A DNA stretch of 64,000 nt from Acholoe squamosa (taxonomy: Eukaryota; Annelida; Polychaeta; Phyllodocida; Polynoidae): contig OX439038.1 in assembly GCA_949317995.1 (NCBI GenBank), forward strand, positions 59,540,813 through 59,604,812. The letters run 5' to 3'. Below the pieces are notes generated by a model, which saw nothing but the letters and a program-made list of their open reading frames with translations, searched no databases and was not told the DNA's origin. The position numbers were made by a program, and so were the translations under genes. The stretch's first letter is position 1, and each line of letters starts with the position of its first letter. Shown here in pieces: positions 22,801 to 37,900 of the stretch.

Positions 22801-25800
22801 CACAAATCTGACATTTCTTTAAAAACACCTTTATTTCTGTAGATGGGATGTTATAAAGATATATTTGGCATAGACATACAGAATAATGATGATGTTGGAT
22901 GAGTTAGAGGCCTTGAGTTCAATAGTTTCAAAACCTGTTAGTGAGCCAACAGGCAGAAGATGATAGATGATGGCTGACATGAAGACTCAGTTTTAGACAT
23001 GCTCTTGCACACTAAAACTCAACATTTCTGACACAAGGTCTTAAGTTACCGGTACCAACAACACTCAGTGCACTGAGGTAATAAATCAAGACAAAACAAA
23101 TAGGAAAACACATGGTGTACGATTCAAATTCCATGCACTTCTTATTATACCTGATGTTATAATTCTTTTATGAAGCTTATCGGGTGGTTGTCCAGCGCTG
23201 GCGAGGTTTGCACCCCCAAGTCTGGTTGGCCACCATGGACACTTGCATGGCATTAATCTACACAATGCAGACATGTGCATATAAAATGATATGCACTCTT
23301 TTCCCTTTTGGTTTTTGTTGGAGAAGGTGAGATGTACACGCCATTGACCTTTCAACAGTAACCAATATTATACTCTTCAACACGTATCCACTCGAAGTTC
23401 CACTATGTAATCGACATATATGGCAGATCTGTATCAACTTATATCTTCATATCTATAATTACCTAAAAAGTTCATTCTAAAAATCTAAGTCATTTCATCT
23501 ATGATTTCGCATTGGAATTCTAAAATTTCTTTTGTCCCAGCTGTAAATATGGAGATTAAAAATAAAGATGGCAACAATAAAATGAAATCCATTGGAGTTC
23601 TAGATCAGTGACCTGGCATGGTGCATATATTTTTAAGCAGTGAACATTGGTGACTCTCAAATATATAGATATTTATGTGTAGGGATGTGTGATGGAAATG
23701 CTGATTACTTATTATGAATATAGAGATCATTCTACAAACAATACTGTCGTTACGCCATCCTCTTTCAGATAACATACGTCATACTAAATCATTTGAGATA
23801 ACAAAATCATTGACTACAATATAACCTGGCACAAAATGCGACATATGAATGAACCTATGACACATTGTGAAATGCAGTCTGAAACACAGTTTGCATTTGT
23901 CGATGATCTCTAGTGAGTGAGCATGTACACATTAAAGTATGGCCAGACTTCTTAAAGATGACTGCATATTACATATGATATAAGTCTGGGGTGAATTCCT
24001 TGAGATTTGGAGATATTAACATTTAAGTTCCACATTATCGTTAAAGCAACACACAATACACCGAGGTCTTTTAACCCTTTAACGGCCACATGTTGCTTTA
24101 GGATATTCACACCTATTTCTGCCATGATACCCGAATAAGGCAAGGCGCATCAAAGCATCAGGTGGCACTTAAATGGCTAAAAAAGCATCTATGCCAGAAC
24201 CAAACGATATCTAAATGTGTTGACGGTTAATTGCTCTATGGACCATCACATCTGCTTTGTGACAACGTTGCAAACTAAGTGAGAGTACGGAGAAAGTCTG
24301 TATCGAGTCCCCTAGGCTCTATGAATGTATGCTTTACTAGTCCGTGGGCTGCCGCCCAACACAACCATTACTGGACGCAGTGCCTGAACCAACCACAGCA
24401 AACACCTGCCTTATTATGGAACGTAGGACACAGATACATTTGTGCTATAATTATCGTATAATATATAGTTGCCTTTCACTTCTTTTGTAGACCTTTGACT
24501 GTATTTATAAGGATATGGCTCGACTGATAGGCTACAATTACTCTCACACATATCTCCTACAAGATAGGCGATTTATCGAATCTGCTTCTTTTACACTTTA
24601 TACGGAACAATTTTCTGAGTCGCGCAAAGAATTCGGGGAACAGAGATCAATGAATATCATTTCACTGATAAATCCACTCCTGCTCGTCAGTGTTCCGTAC
24701 TTTTCCTCTGCCATAACAATAGCATTAGGGACACAATTGTCATAGGATCAGACAGTCAAAGTTATCATTTGACCTTTCGCTCCATACATTTACTGCCAAT
24801 AATATACAAAGCACCTTACATTCTTTCTCTACATAATGGATTAAACATAATACACTGGAAGATCAAACCAAATGTATCCATCCATTATTCAGTTTAAATA
24901 AGTTTGCCATCTGGCGCATACACAACTATGACTGGATAATCATAGAATAAATAATGCAAGAAATGCAGTATTGGTTATTAGGCCTACATCGTGTGAATAT
25001 CATTTCATAGCAGTCACAATGTTATTTTTTTCTTAATAACGGGTCGTATGTGAATGTGAACACACTTTACATTTCTAGGCATTTCACATACACAGCGTTT
25101 CCCTATAATTATATTCCTTCACATCATTACTAAACGGATCATACTGTGCTGCTATCATAATCCATTTTTTGACACATACACCTTTGCAAACATGAAATAT
25201 TTACACCTGTAGTTCAAAAAATATAATTCTGATTTTGTCAGTCAATTCCCTAAGTCCAAATGTCAGTCTTCTTTTACACGGGCAATTCATTTTTAACATC
25301 AAACAATCAATTTCGATATTCAAATTCATGGTCATGCTACACGTTATATTTAAATGTAGGCTATTTTCATAGTAAAATTTTAGGAATAGACGCCTGGCAC
25401 TCCTGCAATTTCCACCAAGAAATTTAGTTCTGCTTCTCATGTTTTGCTTAGTCCTAGTTTTACACACCTTACAACTGGGTTCATGCAATGAACCACCAAA
25501 TACATGAAAAATATGTGTGGATGTTGGCAAGAGAATGCTTGGGTGGGTTGATGTGTAACTTGCCGAATAAAGGACACTATTGGAGATTCTGTACAATACT
25601 GTGCAGTAACCAGGGCTGAGTAACAACGATTTGTCTGGAACCACGCTGGGTAGGGTTGGGACAGTGCAAAAATAAAACATCTATTAAAAAAAAAAGACAA
25701 ATGAAATGGAATAACAGGTGTTACCTCAGTGTCCCCTGAGTAATTCACAGAATGTAAATAAATCCTTTGCCTCCTATTAACCGGCAGATTATATTTAGTC

Positions 25801-25918
25801 AGGATGCATGGGCAACGCGAGAGTGCATCATTACCTGCGCCAACGGATATATCAAAATGTGCAGCACATTCATTAATTCTAGACCACTAATACAAATTGG
25901 CTAGATCTGGGGGCATGG
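22801..25918. other. Downstream of TOP1 stop; possible long 3' UTR
   Basis: The region is AT-rich and no gene is recognised on either strand. On the minus strand AATAAA occurs at 22830-22835, so a long TOP1 3' UTR is possible but untested. The open frame 25201-25680 (minus) has no recognisable domain and no splice support. Confidence 0.35.
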
Positions 25919-28900
25919 TTAAAACACATAGTCCTCCTCTGCCATGTCGATGGCCCAAGCAAACTTGTCTCTTTGCGTCTTGTTGTAGATTTTCTCGATT
26001 GGGACTTCCCACTTCTTACACCTGCAAATAAAATGTCATTTGTTTTTTTATAGCTAGACAGCAATCCAAAGATAAAGGAAAAGAAAATGTAGAAAGTATT
26101 ACATATATTGGGGACCGTAGTCAGATTATGTTGGATTGTCAAATTGGATCTATCTACTGGTATATAGGAGGACCCCCTTTACATGAATCAGGTTAGGCAA
26201 AAACAAAAAAATCAAGATTTAACGTTTGATATATATCACATATGGCCCAGGGTCTACTACCCCCCCCCCCCCAATATAAAAATTGGGCGTTGTGCATTGA
26301 AGCACAGAAGGCCTGTAGGGTCACAGGAATCAGCACTTGCGAAATATTGACTAATTACTTACAAACAGAGACTATTATCTATACATGTACTGACACCAGT
26401 CTGGCATAGTCTTCTCTTACTAAACCCCTTGGACCGCTGGCCCCCCGGACACTTGGCCCCTGGAGACCTAGCCCCCACAGAAAACTTTATCCTTAGCATG
26501 CTTAGTTTATCGCTCAGTCCCCAATGTGTTATGTGTATAGCTTGGACACTGTAAACATTGCCTGCTGAAAAAAAGTGTCTCACTTGGTGATTACCCATAG
26601 GACTCCATGTGCTAATTTTATCGCCAAAATCTATCTGACCCATAGACCCAATGGTTAAAGAACTTGTAGTCAGTATAGCTCCCAAAAACATGACATAAGT
26701 ACAGCAGCTTTTTTCGTAGAGAAAGACATCACTCACCATAAAGGACAAAATGTTGTCTGATAGATGAGATTTGAAACTTTCCTTTGGCTTTTGAAAAATG
26801 TGTAAACTAACAGTATATCACTGAATGATTACACCCTAAAGTTGGTGATTACAAATTTGTGGATCTGACTGAAAACCCGGCTCCAATAGCCCAGGGGATA
26901 CCCTGGGCCAAAAAGACATACATTTGAATTTATCCTCTTGATAGGGCATGGTGCTTATGGGATATGATGAAATAACGGGATTGTGTCTGGGATTACAATG
27001 AATTGCTTACATCATCAAAGTAAGTACACATGTACTTAGGAGAAAGACATGTATGCTACATGGGGATCCTGAGTCATAACTATTTATAGCTGCAATGATG
27101 GTCCCCCATAATTAACCCATCTCCTATTAAATGTTGTAAAGGTATGCGTGCATGCAACATTTTTTTTTTCAAATTTGCTGAAGATAATTCAAATTTGCTT
27201 CAATTGTGTATTCATTTCAACCTATAGAATCTTTACAAATAGGGATTTCTGAGGCTAAAAGCATTAAAACTGCACATGTGATTGAAGTACCCTTATTCGG
27301 GAACTAAATTTTTCACTGGAATTTATTCAGATATGCACATCACAGAAATTCCACCTACCATGCTACGGAGATCCTGGGGTCGAGATAGTTCAGCTTAGAG
27401 GTGCCAAGCGCAATATCCTTGTTCTCGTCCTTGTCGGTCATGGACACCTCCAGCTTAGTGAGCTGTTCCTCCAGACGGTCCACTGCCTTCTTCTTTCTGT
27501 CCAGCAACCTGCACACAGAGGAGGGAGTGTTAAGCCAGAGATGATAATGCATATACAGAATGCGACACTTATGATGTCGCGTCGCTTCCAGAATGCTATT
27601 TTATTGGATTTTGTTTTAGTTCCCAACACTACCCCGGTATATAAAGAATATCAGAATAACCAGAATGATGCAGCACCAGACAGGCACTTACTGAAACTTA
27701 CTATGTAGCTTCATGTTTCGAGCTTAATACTGTTTCAAGTCTCATATCCATTTATATATCTTATAAATGGAATGGTACTTACGTTTTGGTTGCATCAGTC
27801 TTTTTGTTCTTGAAGTCAGATTTTGCTGCTTTCAAATCTTTCTTTGCTGTGTGGATAGCGTCCTTCTTAGCATCGATCTGTTATTGAGATAAACATTTCT
27901 CCTTCAGATTTTGTTGGTACACATTAGATTCTTTTCATACATGCAATAGCCATCTATTTGATCAATGAATGATGCCATGTTTAAAAAGATCTACTTTAGA
28001 CTCTCTGAGTGAATAATTTACTAGCTTCCATCCATTGGAGTGTGGTACCCCTCTCTTAAGGTCTCTCTTAATGCTATGTTAGGCCACACCAAATTAAAAA
28101 ATTGGTCTATGGATTTTCTGTTTTAGAAAAAGAGGCGGGAGGGCGAAATTTTTTTTATTTTTCTAGGAAAATTTATGTCAATGGATTTTGCATAGCCAAA
28201 ATGTGGAGAGGGTGATTTTTTTTATTATTTTTTTGTGGCAGGGTCCCTTGCTGAAAATGTTCTCTTTTTTTTCCTGGGTGCAGAATAGGCCTATATAAAG
28301 AAAGCAGTGGCATCTTTACCTATCCAATAAGTGGTCTGCCATTTTTGTACTTTTATTGACCGATCCTGTAAGCTCCTTGGGGAAAAAAAAATGTAATTTT
28401 CCAGAAAATGATGGGGGCGGAATCCATAGACCAATAAATTTTCTTAAAAAATTAAATTTTTTTTTTTTTTTTTTTTTGAAAATAAGGTGCGGGAAATCCA
28501 TAGACCAATATCTTAATTTGGTGTGGCCTTAGTTAGCTTCAGTGAGTACCCACCTTGGTCTGGATGTTCTCCATTTGCTTACTGAAGTTTTTGGGCACTG
28601 CACGTTGATGGTTACAGAGCACAGCTACAGCCCTGTTGGCACGGTTATACGATAGCATTTTTGCAGCAACTGGATCATCAGCTGAAGATCAAAGACAATG
28701 ACTCAATGAAATATCATTTTCATCTGTGATTCTCCCCCCCCCTTTTTTTTAAATTATTATGCATGTTACCCAATCTTTTATATATTTTGGAGAAAAAAAA
28801 AGAAATTCAAGTTGTGTGCCAGTGTCCGGCTTGTGTCGAAAAGTTGGTCATGACCGTGAAGCATACCACCACACTATCCAAGCTTTAACCTAACACCTGG

Positions 28901-31900
28901 ACCTAGTATCTCCTCATGAGTTATATCGTAGATTTTATTTGCATGCTCATCAACTGCTGCCTTTTAGTGTAAAGACCAGGTGTGGAAGACATTTCTTACC
29001 TTCTGTTAGCAAGTTTAATTGTTCCTGTAGTGTTCTAGAGGCATTGTAAGTACGGAATACCTTGGCGGTCAATCCGTCCATCAAACTCTGCAGATGTTTG
29101 TTCATAATTGATGTCTGGGGAAGAAGAAAAAAGAAAGTTTATCATATGAAACTATGACAAGTGTCTGAAGTATTAAGATTCAAATTACTAAAATATTTAG
29201 ACTGCAAATAGAACATCAAATACACAGGTCTAAAATATCATACACAGTACTTTCACTGATGAAAATCAATATGGTAATGGCTCATTTACAAAAGACTTAA
29301 AAACTGTTCTTACATTGAGGCGATCAAAGAGGTCATCACCCCCGGCCTTGTTGTCTGTGAAGAGCTGGAGGTTTTTGAAGACGCGCTTCTCGACAGCCAC
29401 CTTGTTGTAGTAACGGATGGAATCTTTACCAAGGAAGTCAAACTCGACAACATACTCTTTCCCATCCATCTCCTCATGCAGTTTGATGTGCTCAACTCGG
29501 AGCGAACAGCAACCGACTGTGTCAGCAGTCTCTTCATCCTTCTCGTTACCAGCTCTCAATGCCAACTACAACCAAAGACATGAATCTCAAACACATGATA
29601 AATGGAAATAGTCGGCCCTTGCATCCTCAGATTTGGAAGATGCAAGGAAAAATGTCTGAGGATACAAGTTATTTGAGGACTTAAGTCCAAACATGATATA
29701 AAACAGAGCTAGTTGTAGATCTTCCGTCTTAGGTAATGAAGGTTCTGAGGAAACAAAGGGTCGAGGAAGCAAGGGCCGACTGTATGCAATTGGTGTACCA
29801 TCCGTGGTATTAATGTATCCATTGCTTTGCAACTACTCTACCTTACACTAGTTTTGCTAAATATTTCATTAGTATAGATTAGTGGTAACAGTTTGGAGAT
29901 TACTTCACCTAGAGCTGCTATATCACCAACACTCACAATTGCAGTCTCATGAAAGATTACAGGCATAAATACCTTATCAATAAAGTACAGGGCAACGGCA
30001 CGCTGGCGGATGCGCATCTCCTTGGACTTCCAGTCCTCGCGGTAGGTGGCACGGATTTTGTCAACAGTTTTGTGAAGTTTCCGTGCTGTCTCATATTTCA
30101 TCCAATCCTTTTCACCCTTAAGGCGGGAGGCTGGGTTCAACATGATATACTTAGTCCCACCCTGGACGTTCTCCTGCCAACTGGCCAGCCACGTCACAGT
30201 GTTGTCATGCCGCACCTCCTTCCACCTCTGTCCCTCAGGTGGTTGGGGTATTTCAGAGTCCCTGTGAGTTAGAGGTTTAGGTAAGTCAAGCTTAGTGGAG
30301 CATCAATATGATCTCCTGCATATAAGGCACGGCTTATACGTATATAAGAGGACCCCTGTGGCTCATAGAATGTCCCAAATCAGGCTACAGCTCATACGCT
30401 AGTATTTAACCTTACAAAGAGAGTACTAAGCCCATTCATTTTCAAGGTGCGATTTACCACCTTCTTCAAAAGTATGGGTGTGGCTTTTATGGCAGTTTCA
30501 CCACAGGGCATTCAAACACGCTATTTTATCGTATCATTTAAGTATTCAACAGGCATTCTAACAAGTGGTGTAGAGTTTAGATGTACATACTTGCTACAGT
30601 TTATAATTATATCCTTTGCCAGCACACGACGCTTTAGATGGCCCATCTTGGGATGTGAACCGCGACCACGGAATAGACCAGGAGGCTCAATCCTGAAGTT
30701 ACCGATCTTCTCTTTATGGTTGTCCATGGTACAGAAACCATATTCTTCCACCAGACGGGCATTCTCTTCCTTTATTTTCTGTAATCAAGTTGTCATAGTA
30801 TCAGTAAAGACCGTGGCAGGTGAAGAGCAGCGCAAAACCTGTTAACTCGAATTTACTTTAAGCATTTCTGTTCTTAATAGCATATATAAAAGACCAAATT
30901 CATGTATTTGAGCCTTTTGAGGGGGGAAATTGTGGACTCACATTTTTCTCCTCTTTCGACATGGCTTTCCGTTCTTCAGACTTCCTCTTGAAGTGTGCAT
31001 CAATTTCCTTGAAGTTGCACTTTTTCAGGTCCTTTATCTTTTCCTTCTCTTCATGCGTCATCACTGATCGCCAGTCCTAAAACAATGGTAGATAAATGTT
31101 ACATGTAACTATATAACTAATGTGCAGCGAATGACGTACAGTGACCTAGGCATCAGACCTCAAACTACAAAATTGCTTTGTATTTTATTTGTCCATCTAC
31201 ATTGAGTCAAAGTACTGATTTTATTTCCTTTAATACTCTATTTTTTTAATGTCCGAATGAAATGTTTAGTCCTTGGATAAAATCCACCTATAATTCTCCT
31301 TACCTTGAAGAAGTTCTTATTGAAGACCTCCATGGTGGTGTAGTCGTGATCAATCATACGTCCATAGAAGGTGGCTACCTCTTCTGTTTCAGGCGAGAGC
31401 TTCATGTGTTTGCCATCATAGTAGAACTTGACATTATCTGGGAGCGGCTCATAATCTGGGGCAAATACTGGGCCGTTATGTTCAAGGAACTTCCACTTTG
31501 TACCGTCATCTTTGCGCTCCTCTTCCCACCTAGTAGAACATAAGAGGTTTATTCTCAATTTAGTGCTGTTGAATGTTTAAGAAAGTACAAGTTGTGCATA
31601 ACACATGGTCAGAGGTGTCAGTTGGGTGTTGGTCCAACCTCTGAAAATTTTATTACCCTTAAACATTTCACAAGTGGAAGGATTTCTCAACATATAAAAC
31701 TGCACTAAAGTCTAAATTTAAGGGGAACTCTGAAAGTAAATGAAACTCTGAGGGTCTGATATCTCTGCATGGTGGCCATAATATATTTAAAATATAGGGC
31801 AGCAATGTGCATTGCTTGTAACTCGAAAAGAAATAAATCAACAGCCTTGAGCAAGTCTAGCTTGTGGTCTGACATCAGCACTCCCTCACCCAGGTTATAA

Positions 31901-34900
31901 ATTGGCAGCACCAAGCCACTATTTGCATAACTCCCGCCAAAACTGCCCTATTTGCACCACACTGCCAAAAAAGGCAGGAAAGTTGATACATGGATCAACA
32001 TCATATACCTTAACCATCGCAGGCAAAATCCGTCTTATGGCTGCCAACCAACTGACTCTGTAGAATAGACAATTACTCAAAATTTACAAAAGTTGGTACT
32101 GAAATACCCTTTCCTGCAAGACCCCTACATCTCCTCCTTTAATGGCACTACAAATTCATTAAGTAATTCTGCCTCTTATATATAAATTTCCATCTTTTTT
32201 TTAAACTTATTTGCACCACCAAAATGACTAAAAATGAGGTGACCCATAGGCGTCTCCTATAACTCTTTTCAAGTTAATAAAAATTCCAAAGATTTCAGGA
32301 AATCCCTTAGTAATATCATGTCTTCTTTGCATGAAAATGGATCGATAAATGTACTACCGGTATATGTTTACTTACCATCTCCATTTCTCTTCAGGCTCTT
32401 CTTTCTTCTTGCCCTTCTTTGTGGGCGAGGCTACCGGTGTGGGTTTGGCCTTCTTTTTCTGTGGGGATAACATTTCAATAATTTATTATAAATGTGCTAT
32501 TGCTATAAGTGTACATGGATCACTGCAGCGCAGTGTTACCTTTATATCTATCTTATTTTTCTTTGTATTAATTCATTTGAATTAAATATTTTTTCTTTGA
32601 TTTTTTTCCCTTACCCCCCCCCCCACCCCAATAATCTGTGATGGTCACTATTTGTTTATATTGAACAACCTATTTTGGTAATCACAATATAAATGTCAGA
32701 AGGAAAAGTTTTGAATATTTTGTTGCCTTACCTTTGGGACATCATCGTCACTGTCATCGCCTTTCCGTTTCTTTGGCTTTGATTTCGGTTTGGCCTCCAC
32801 TTTGACTTTCTTTTCTTTCTGGGCACGTGCTGCTAGAGGTACATCATCGTCTTCGTCATCAGATAGTTCCCGCTTAACGGGTGGTGCCTCAACCTTGGGA
32901 GCACGGGCAATCTGTATACCAAAAGATGTGTAGCTGTGATAAGAATAACCCTAAAACTAATGATATCCTCATTTCTGTGTTATCACCAGAACAATTTTGT
33001 GTATTACATGAACTATATCAATATCAATAGAAAATGCACATATATCATGGAGGAGTCAAATCTGAACGCCCTTAAAAGCTCTAGCATTACTTACCAGTGG
33101 CATATCATCCTCACTGTCGTCCATGGGCTCTGGCTTGGGTTGTTTGACTGGGGTCACGGGTTCTGGTTTCACCACTACCTTCTGTTCCACTGGCTCGACC
33201 TTCACCTTTTCTGTTTTGACCTTATCGTGTTTGTGATCTGCAATTTAAACGGTGTATTTTAATACCGGTACATGTATATGTAAGTAGATATGGCCCAACT
33301 AAAAAAATAAGTTGGTCTACGGATTTTAGTTTTGAAAAAATGGTGCGAGCGAGCAAATTTCTTTCTTTTTTTTTTAAAGAATTCTTTGGCATCCAATGGA
33401 TTCCTTGCTGGGAAATTGAGGCGAGCGGACAATTTTTTTTTTTTCAAATTTTGCCAAACATCACATAGAGAAAACTTGTAGAAACTGAAGCAAGCGAATT
33501 CCAAAGACACGATTTTTTTTTTCAAAGAAAAAATTGTTTTTTTTTTCTCCCCGAAAATGTGGAGAGGGCGATCCGTAGACCAACTTATTTTTTTGGTGTG
33601 GCCTAATTAGAGTCATTTAATAGTTGGGTATTTCAAATTGTATCAGTGGTATAAGCGATGCTACTATAGCATCGCTGAGAATAAGTTCTAAGCATGTTCT
33701 GAAACTTAATTACAGAAGGTACTTTCTGTTGGCTTTCTTGGAAATTTAAAATCAGTTTATACCTTGAATAGTTCTAAACATACCTGAACTGCTATGCTTG
33801 CCATCTTTGTCGTGTTTGTGCTCCCTGTGCTTGGAGCTGGAATGTTCTTTGCCATCTCTGTGCTTTGACGACGAGGACGAATGATGATGCTTCTTGTCAG
33901 AGGATGAACTGCTGTGGTGCTTTTTATCCCCGGACGAGCTGCTGTGATGTTTCTTATCACCTGAGCTGGACGAGCTGTGGTGCTTCTTGTCGCCTGACGA
34001 GGAGGAGCTATGATGCTTCTTGTCACTTGATGACGAGGAGCTGTGCTTCTTCTCACCAGACGAGCTAGAACTGTGCTTCTTGTGGTCGCTGCTACTACTA
34101 TGCTTGCTCGATGAAGAGTGATGCTTCTTGTCGCTTGAAGAGCTGTGGTGCTTTGAAGAGCTCGAGTGGTGCTTGCTCGATGAGCTGTGATGCTTGCTTG
34201 ATGAGTGTTTGCTCGAGCTATGGTGGTTATTGGAAAGGCCATTGCTTGTCCCATTCTCTGCATGTTTTTTCACGACATCTGTTAATACATAAGTTAGAGC
34301 ATTACAAAGTAATCCCATTTTACTGCTTCTCTAACAAGACGAACAGGACAGCAATTTTAAGTGAGAGCAGTTCAAATGGTAACCAGTTACCAGTATGGGG
34401 GGCCGTGGAACAAGAGAGCAAAGAAAGTGGGGAAGAAACCAAGATTGCATCAATCCAACCTTTTAGTATATATACAGCCTTACTGATATCTTAACATCAA
34501 TCTACACCTGTAGCATGATACAGGTATATATACTCGTACTGACATCTGAGATTGGTGAGACCCTCCCACCACTCTATTTTGATAGCCCCTGTGGTCATGT
34601 ACTAAGCCACTGACCCTACTCCTGCCCAACCAGAACTACTGAGGCATGACTGAGTAGTCCCCCACCCACCCAGGACTGCTAAGCAGTAGCTGAGTGTCCC
34701 CCCACCTCCTACACCCAGTGGTGTGCCTGCCTACCTGCCTGCCTACCTACAACCACCCACCCACCCTCGCCCTGCCTACTGTACTCTGGTGATTGTCTGA
34801 TGGTGTCACCACCTACCCAGCCTCCCCCCTGCCTTCACACCCAACTGGTTTTAATTTGTGTGGTGACAAGTAGCTAATTATAGCTGTGTCTAGACCAATC

Positions 34901-37900
34901 AAACATCAGTCACGCTACCGTATCTCCTGCGTATAAGGCGCACCTAGAGTTAGCCTGCGTATAAGGCGCACCTAGAGTTTTGGAAAATTCTCAAAAAAAT
35001 GTAAAATTCATAACTTGGTTCTACTGAATAAATTTTCAAAATTCAAAAACCTATGTGTAGCTTGGGCCACCCTGGACCCTCCTGGGCCCCCTTATGTCCT
35101 ATTATGACCAAGGGGACATGTAAGATATTAAAAGAAAGGTCTTGGTGCTCCCCATGTGGATCCAATGAGAACTAAAACCTCCTGTATAAGACGCGCCTTA
35201 TACGCAGGAGATTACGGTAGTCAGGTGTAGTAATCTACCTGAAACTGATCCATGCCCATATATGGTGAACAAGGCCCAAGCCATGTATGGCTCCTTATAT
35301 GGTAATGATTCTATTTCAGTCCCCTCTCCTAGCATAGTCTTAGACCTTCAACATGCAGGATGTCACTAGAACATGCCACTCATTTCCACTTAGGTACTAT
35401 GATAGGAGATTGAACACCAATGCTCATTTAGCATATTGACCTTCACAAGGAAAGATTGCGCAATATTAGTTACCTCTTGGTAATTATAACATCAATCATA
35501 CTGACTTTACATGATATAGGAATGATTCAAACAAAAAAAACAAAAAACTTTTTGGCCTTATTACAACAATTTTCTCTACATTTTAGTACTTGTTCTTGAA
35601 ACTACACCTTACTTTTTACGGCCTTATACTCAAATACAAAAGTGGAATTTTCTCAAAAACTGCCTATTAGGCCACAAAAAAAAATTAAGTTGGTCTACGG
35701 ATCGCCCTCTCCATATTTTCGGAAATACAAATTTTTTTTCTTTGAAAAAAATCTTGTCTACGGATTTCACTCGCTTCAATTTTTACAAGCTTTGTTTGTG
35801 ATGTTTGGCAAAATTTAAAAAAAAAGTAAAATTTGTTCGCTCGCCTCAATTTCCCACCTAGGAATCCATTGGACGCCAAAAATTCTTAAAAAATTTCACT
35901 CGCTCGCACCATTTTTTCAAAACCAAAATCCGTAGACCAACTAAGGCCACACCAAATTAAAAAGTTGGTCTATAGATTTTCATTTTGAAAAAATCGAGGA
36001 GGGTGAATTTTTTTAAATTTTTTTTTTTTGTCAATGGATTCTGCACATCACATATGTGGAGGGCGATTTTTTTTTATTTTTTTTTTTATAACCAAAGATT
36101 TCCCATGAAAGGAGTTGAGAGGAGTTGGCCAGTTTTTAAAGCTAGTATCTGCCATTGTTTGTTCAAAAATAATGGCTAAAAAAAATATGATAAAAAAAAT
36201 AAGATTTTTTGCAGAATATGGTGCGGGCGGCGCAATCCATAGACTAAATAATTTTCAAAGAAAAAAAAAATTTTGATTTCCGAAAATTTGAAGGGGGAAA
36301 TCCAAAGACCAACTTTTTATTTTGGACTGGCCTTAGAAAAATCTGCAATTTTGCACACTCGTTCTATGTGCACTGATCTCACAACTATCCCAAAATGAAG
36401 CTCCTGATTACAATAATAAAAAAGTTGATTTTTACTATAGAGCTCTATGGACAATTTGGATAGCTTTTACAAACCTCAGTTTTTCTAAACTTTCCACATC
36501 AAATTTCAAGAATTCCTGAAAATTGTACGCACAAAAAACTCTCACACTACTCTCAAGTTTCCTGCTTTTACCTCTATATTTCTGCTATTAAGCACCAACT
36601 TTATCTTAATTTTTCGGCCAAACCCCTATGTAAAGAATGGGGGGTCGTTCTGTATAACCAGACAGAGAAACAGCATAGCATGGCCCCCCATAATTAATCA
36701 TATCCAGCTGTGGCTATTTGCCTCTAAAATAAACTACATTTGTATTTTCACCATTTTTGTATATACATTGTTGTACCTTCACTCTTTTTGTATAAACCAT
36801 AACAGCCTGTTTATGTGCCAGGGTCCCAAATAAGCGCCAGTATTGAATAAGCGCTGGGGGTATAGGGGTATGGAAATTGCCATTAAGCTTGCTGGATTTG
36901 CTGGCGTAGAATCTAAATGGCCAGCGTAGGGCCTTAGGACACAGGCCAGAATGGGATTCTTGCCTGCCATCATCTCAGCTTTCTAATGGTGAAAGAATTT
37001 TTTAAACCGGTCAAAGTTGTGTATAAATACAATTACAATGAATTTTATACCTGCTGCCTTAAAATGTCATTTGGCCTGCTTGAGAGGGAAATGGCCTGCG
37101 AAAGATGCAAGCCAAAAATTTCGACAACACTGGTATAAGTCTTCGGAAGTTGAAAATGCTAGACTTCCATCACTGGGGGCCATTGTGACTGTTGAATTAT
37201 CAAGTCTGGATATTTCAGGATGTTAGGGAGTCAACTATGCGCGACTTGTATCTCCTTTGGCATGCAGCCAAGAGGTAAGTGACCTCCAGTTGTGAATACA
37301 TGTATACATAGTAATGTGGTGTAAGGGAGTGGTCATTATTTATCAACAGGGGGCTGGTGGTGGGTTTCTGCGCATCTTTTTTGCGCCCCCCACCAAACCG
37401 CAGGTGCAGAGAATTTTCGCACCCCTCTTTGAGCTATAGTAGCGCGCTCGCTTTTTTGCTCAAAACAGGGTAAATTTTTTTAGCCCCTCCTCTCAAGAGG
37501 GGTCAAAATTTTGTTAGCCCCCCCCCTCGGGAGGGGTCTGAAATTTTTACGCCCCCCCCCTCAAACCCACCATCCCCCCCCCTGTTGATAAATAATGACC
37601 ACTCCCTAAGAAGGAGTCTAACCAGTCTTTTTTATTTAATGAAACTACTAGGTCTGGTAGCCTATCATGGTAGAAATCCTACACAGGTCAACTCAAATAT
37701 GTGAGCAGGTATAGGAAAGGGACAAATCATCGCCTCAGTGCACCAAGGTTGTATCTGCATATTTCAAGTTTTGCAGGAGGCAAAGAAGTGTTGCTATTAC
37801 AACAACTCAAGGTTGACACAACCTTATTGCATTGATGCCTATTGACACATACCAGTAATCATACACAGAGCTTCAATACTTTCGTAGAAGGTAGATAAGG

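Noticed and set aside
25201-25748. Minus-strand frames of 159 and 103 residues downstream of TOP1
   Set aside because: No domain, no splice sites, low-complexity AT-rich DNA; more likely 3' UTR or intergenic.
33757-34494. Alternative frames over the TOP1 repeat exon, including 34111-34494 plus strand
   Set aside because: The codon-repeat structure leaves other frames open. Only the minus frame joins neighbouring TOP1 exons in phase.
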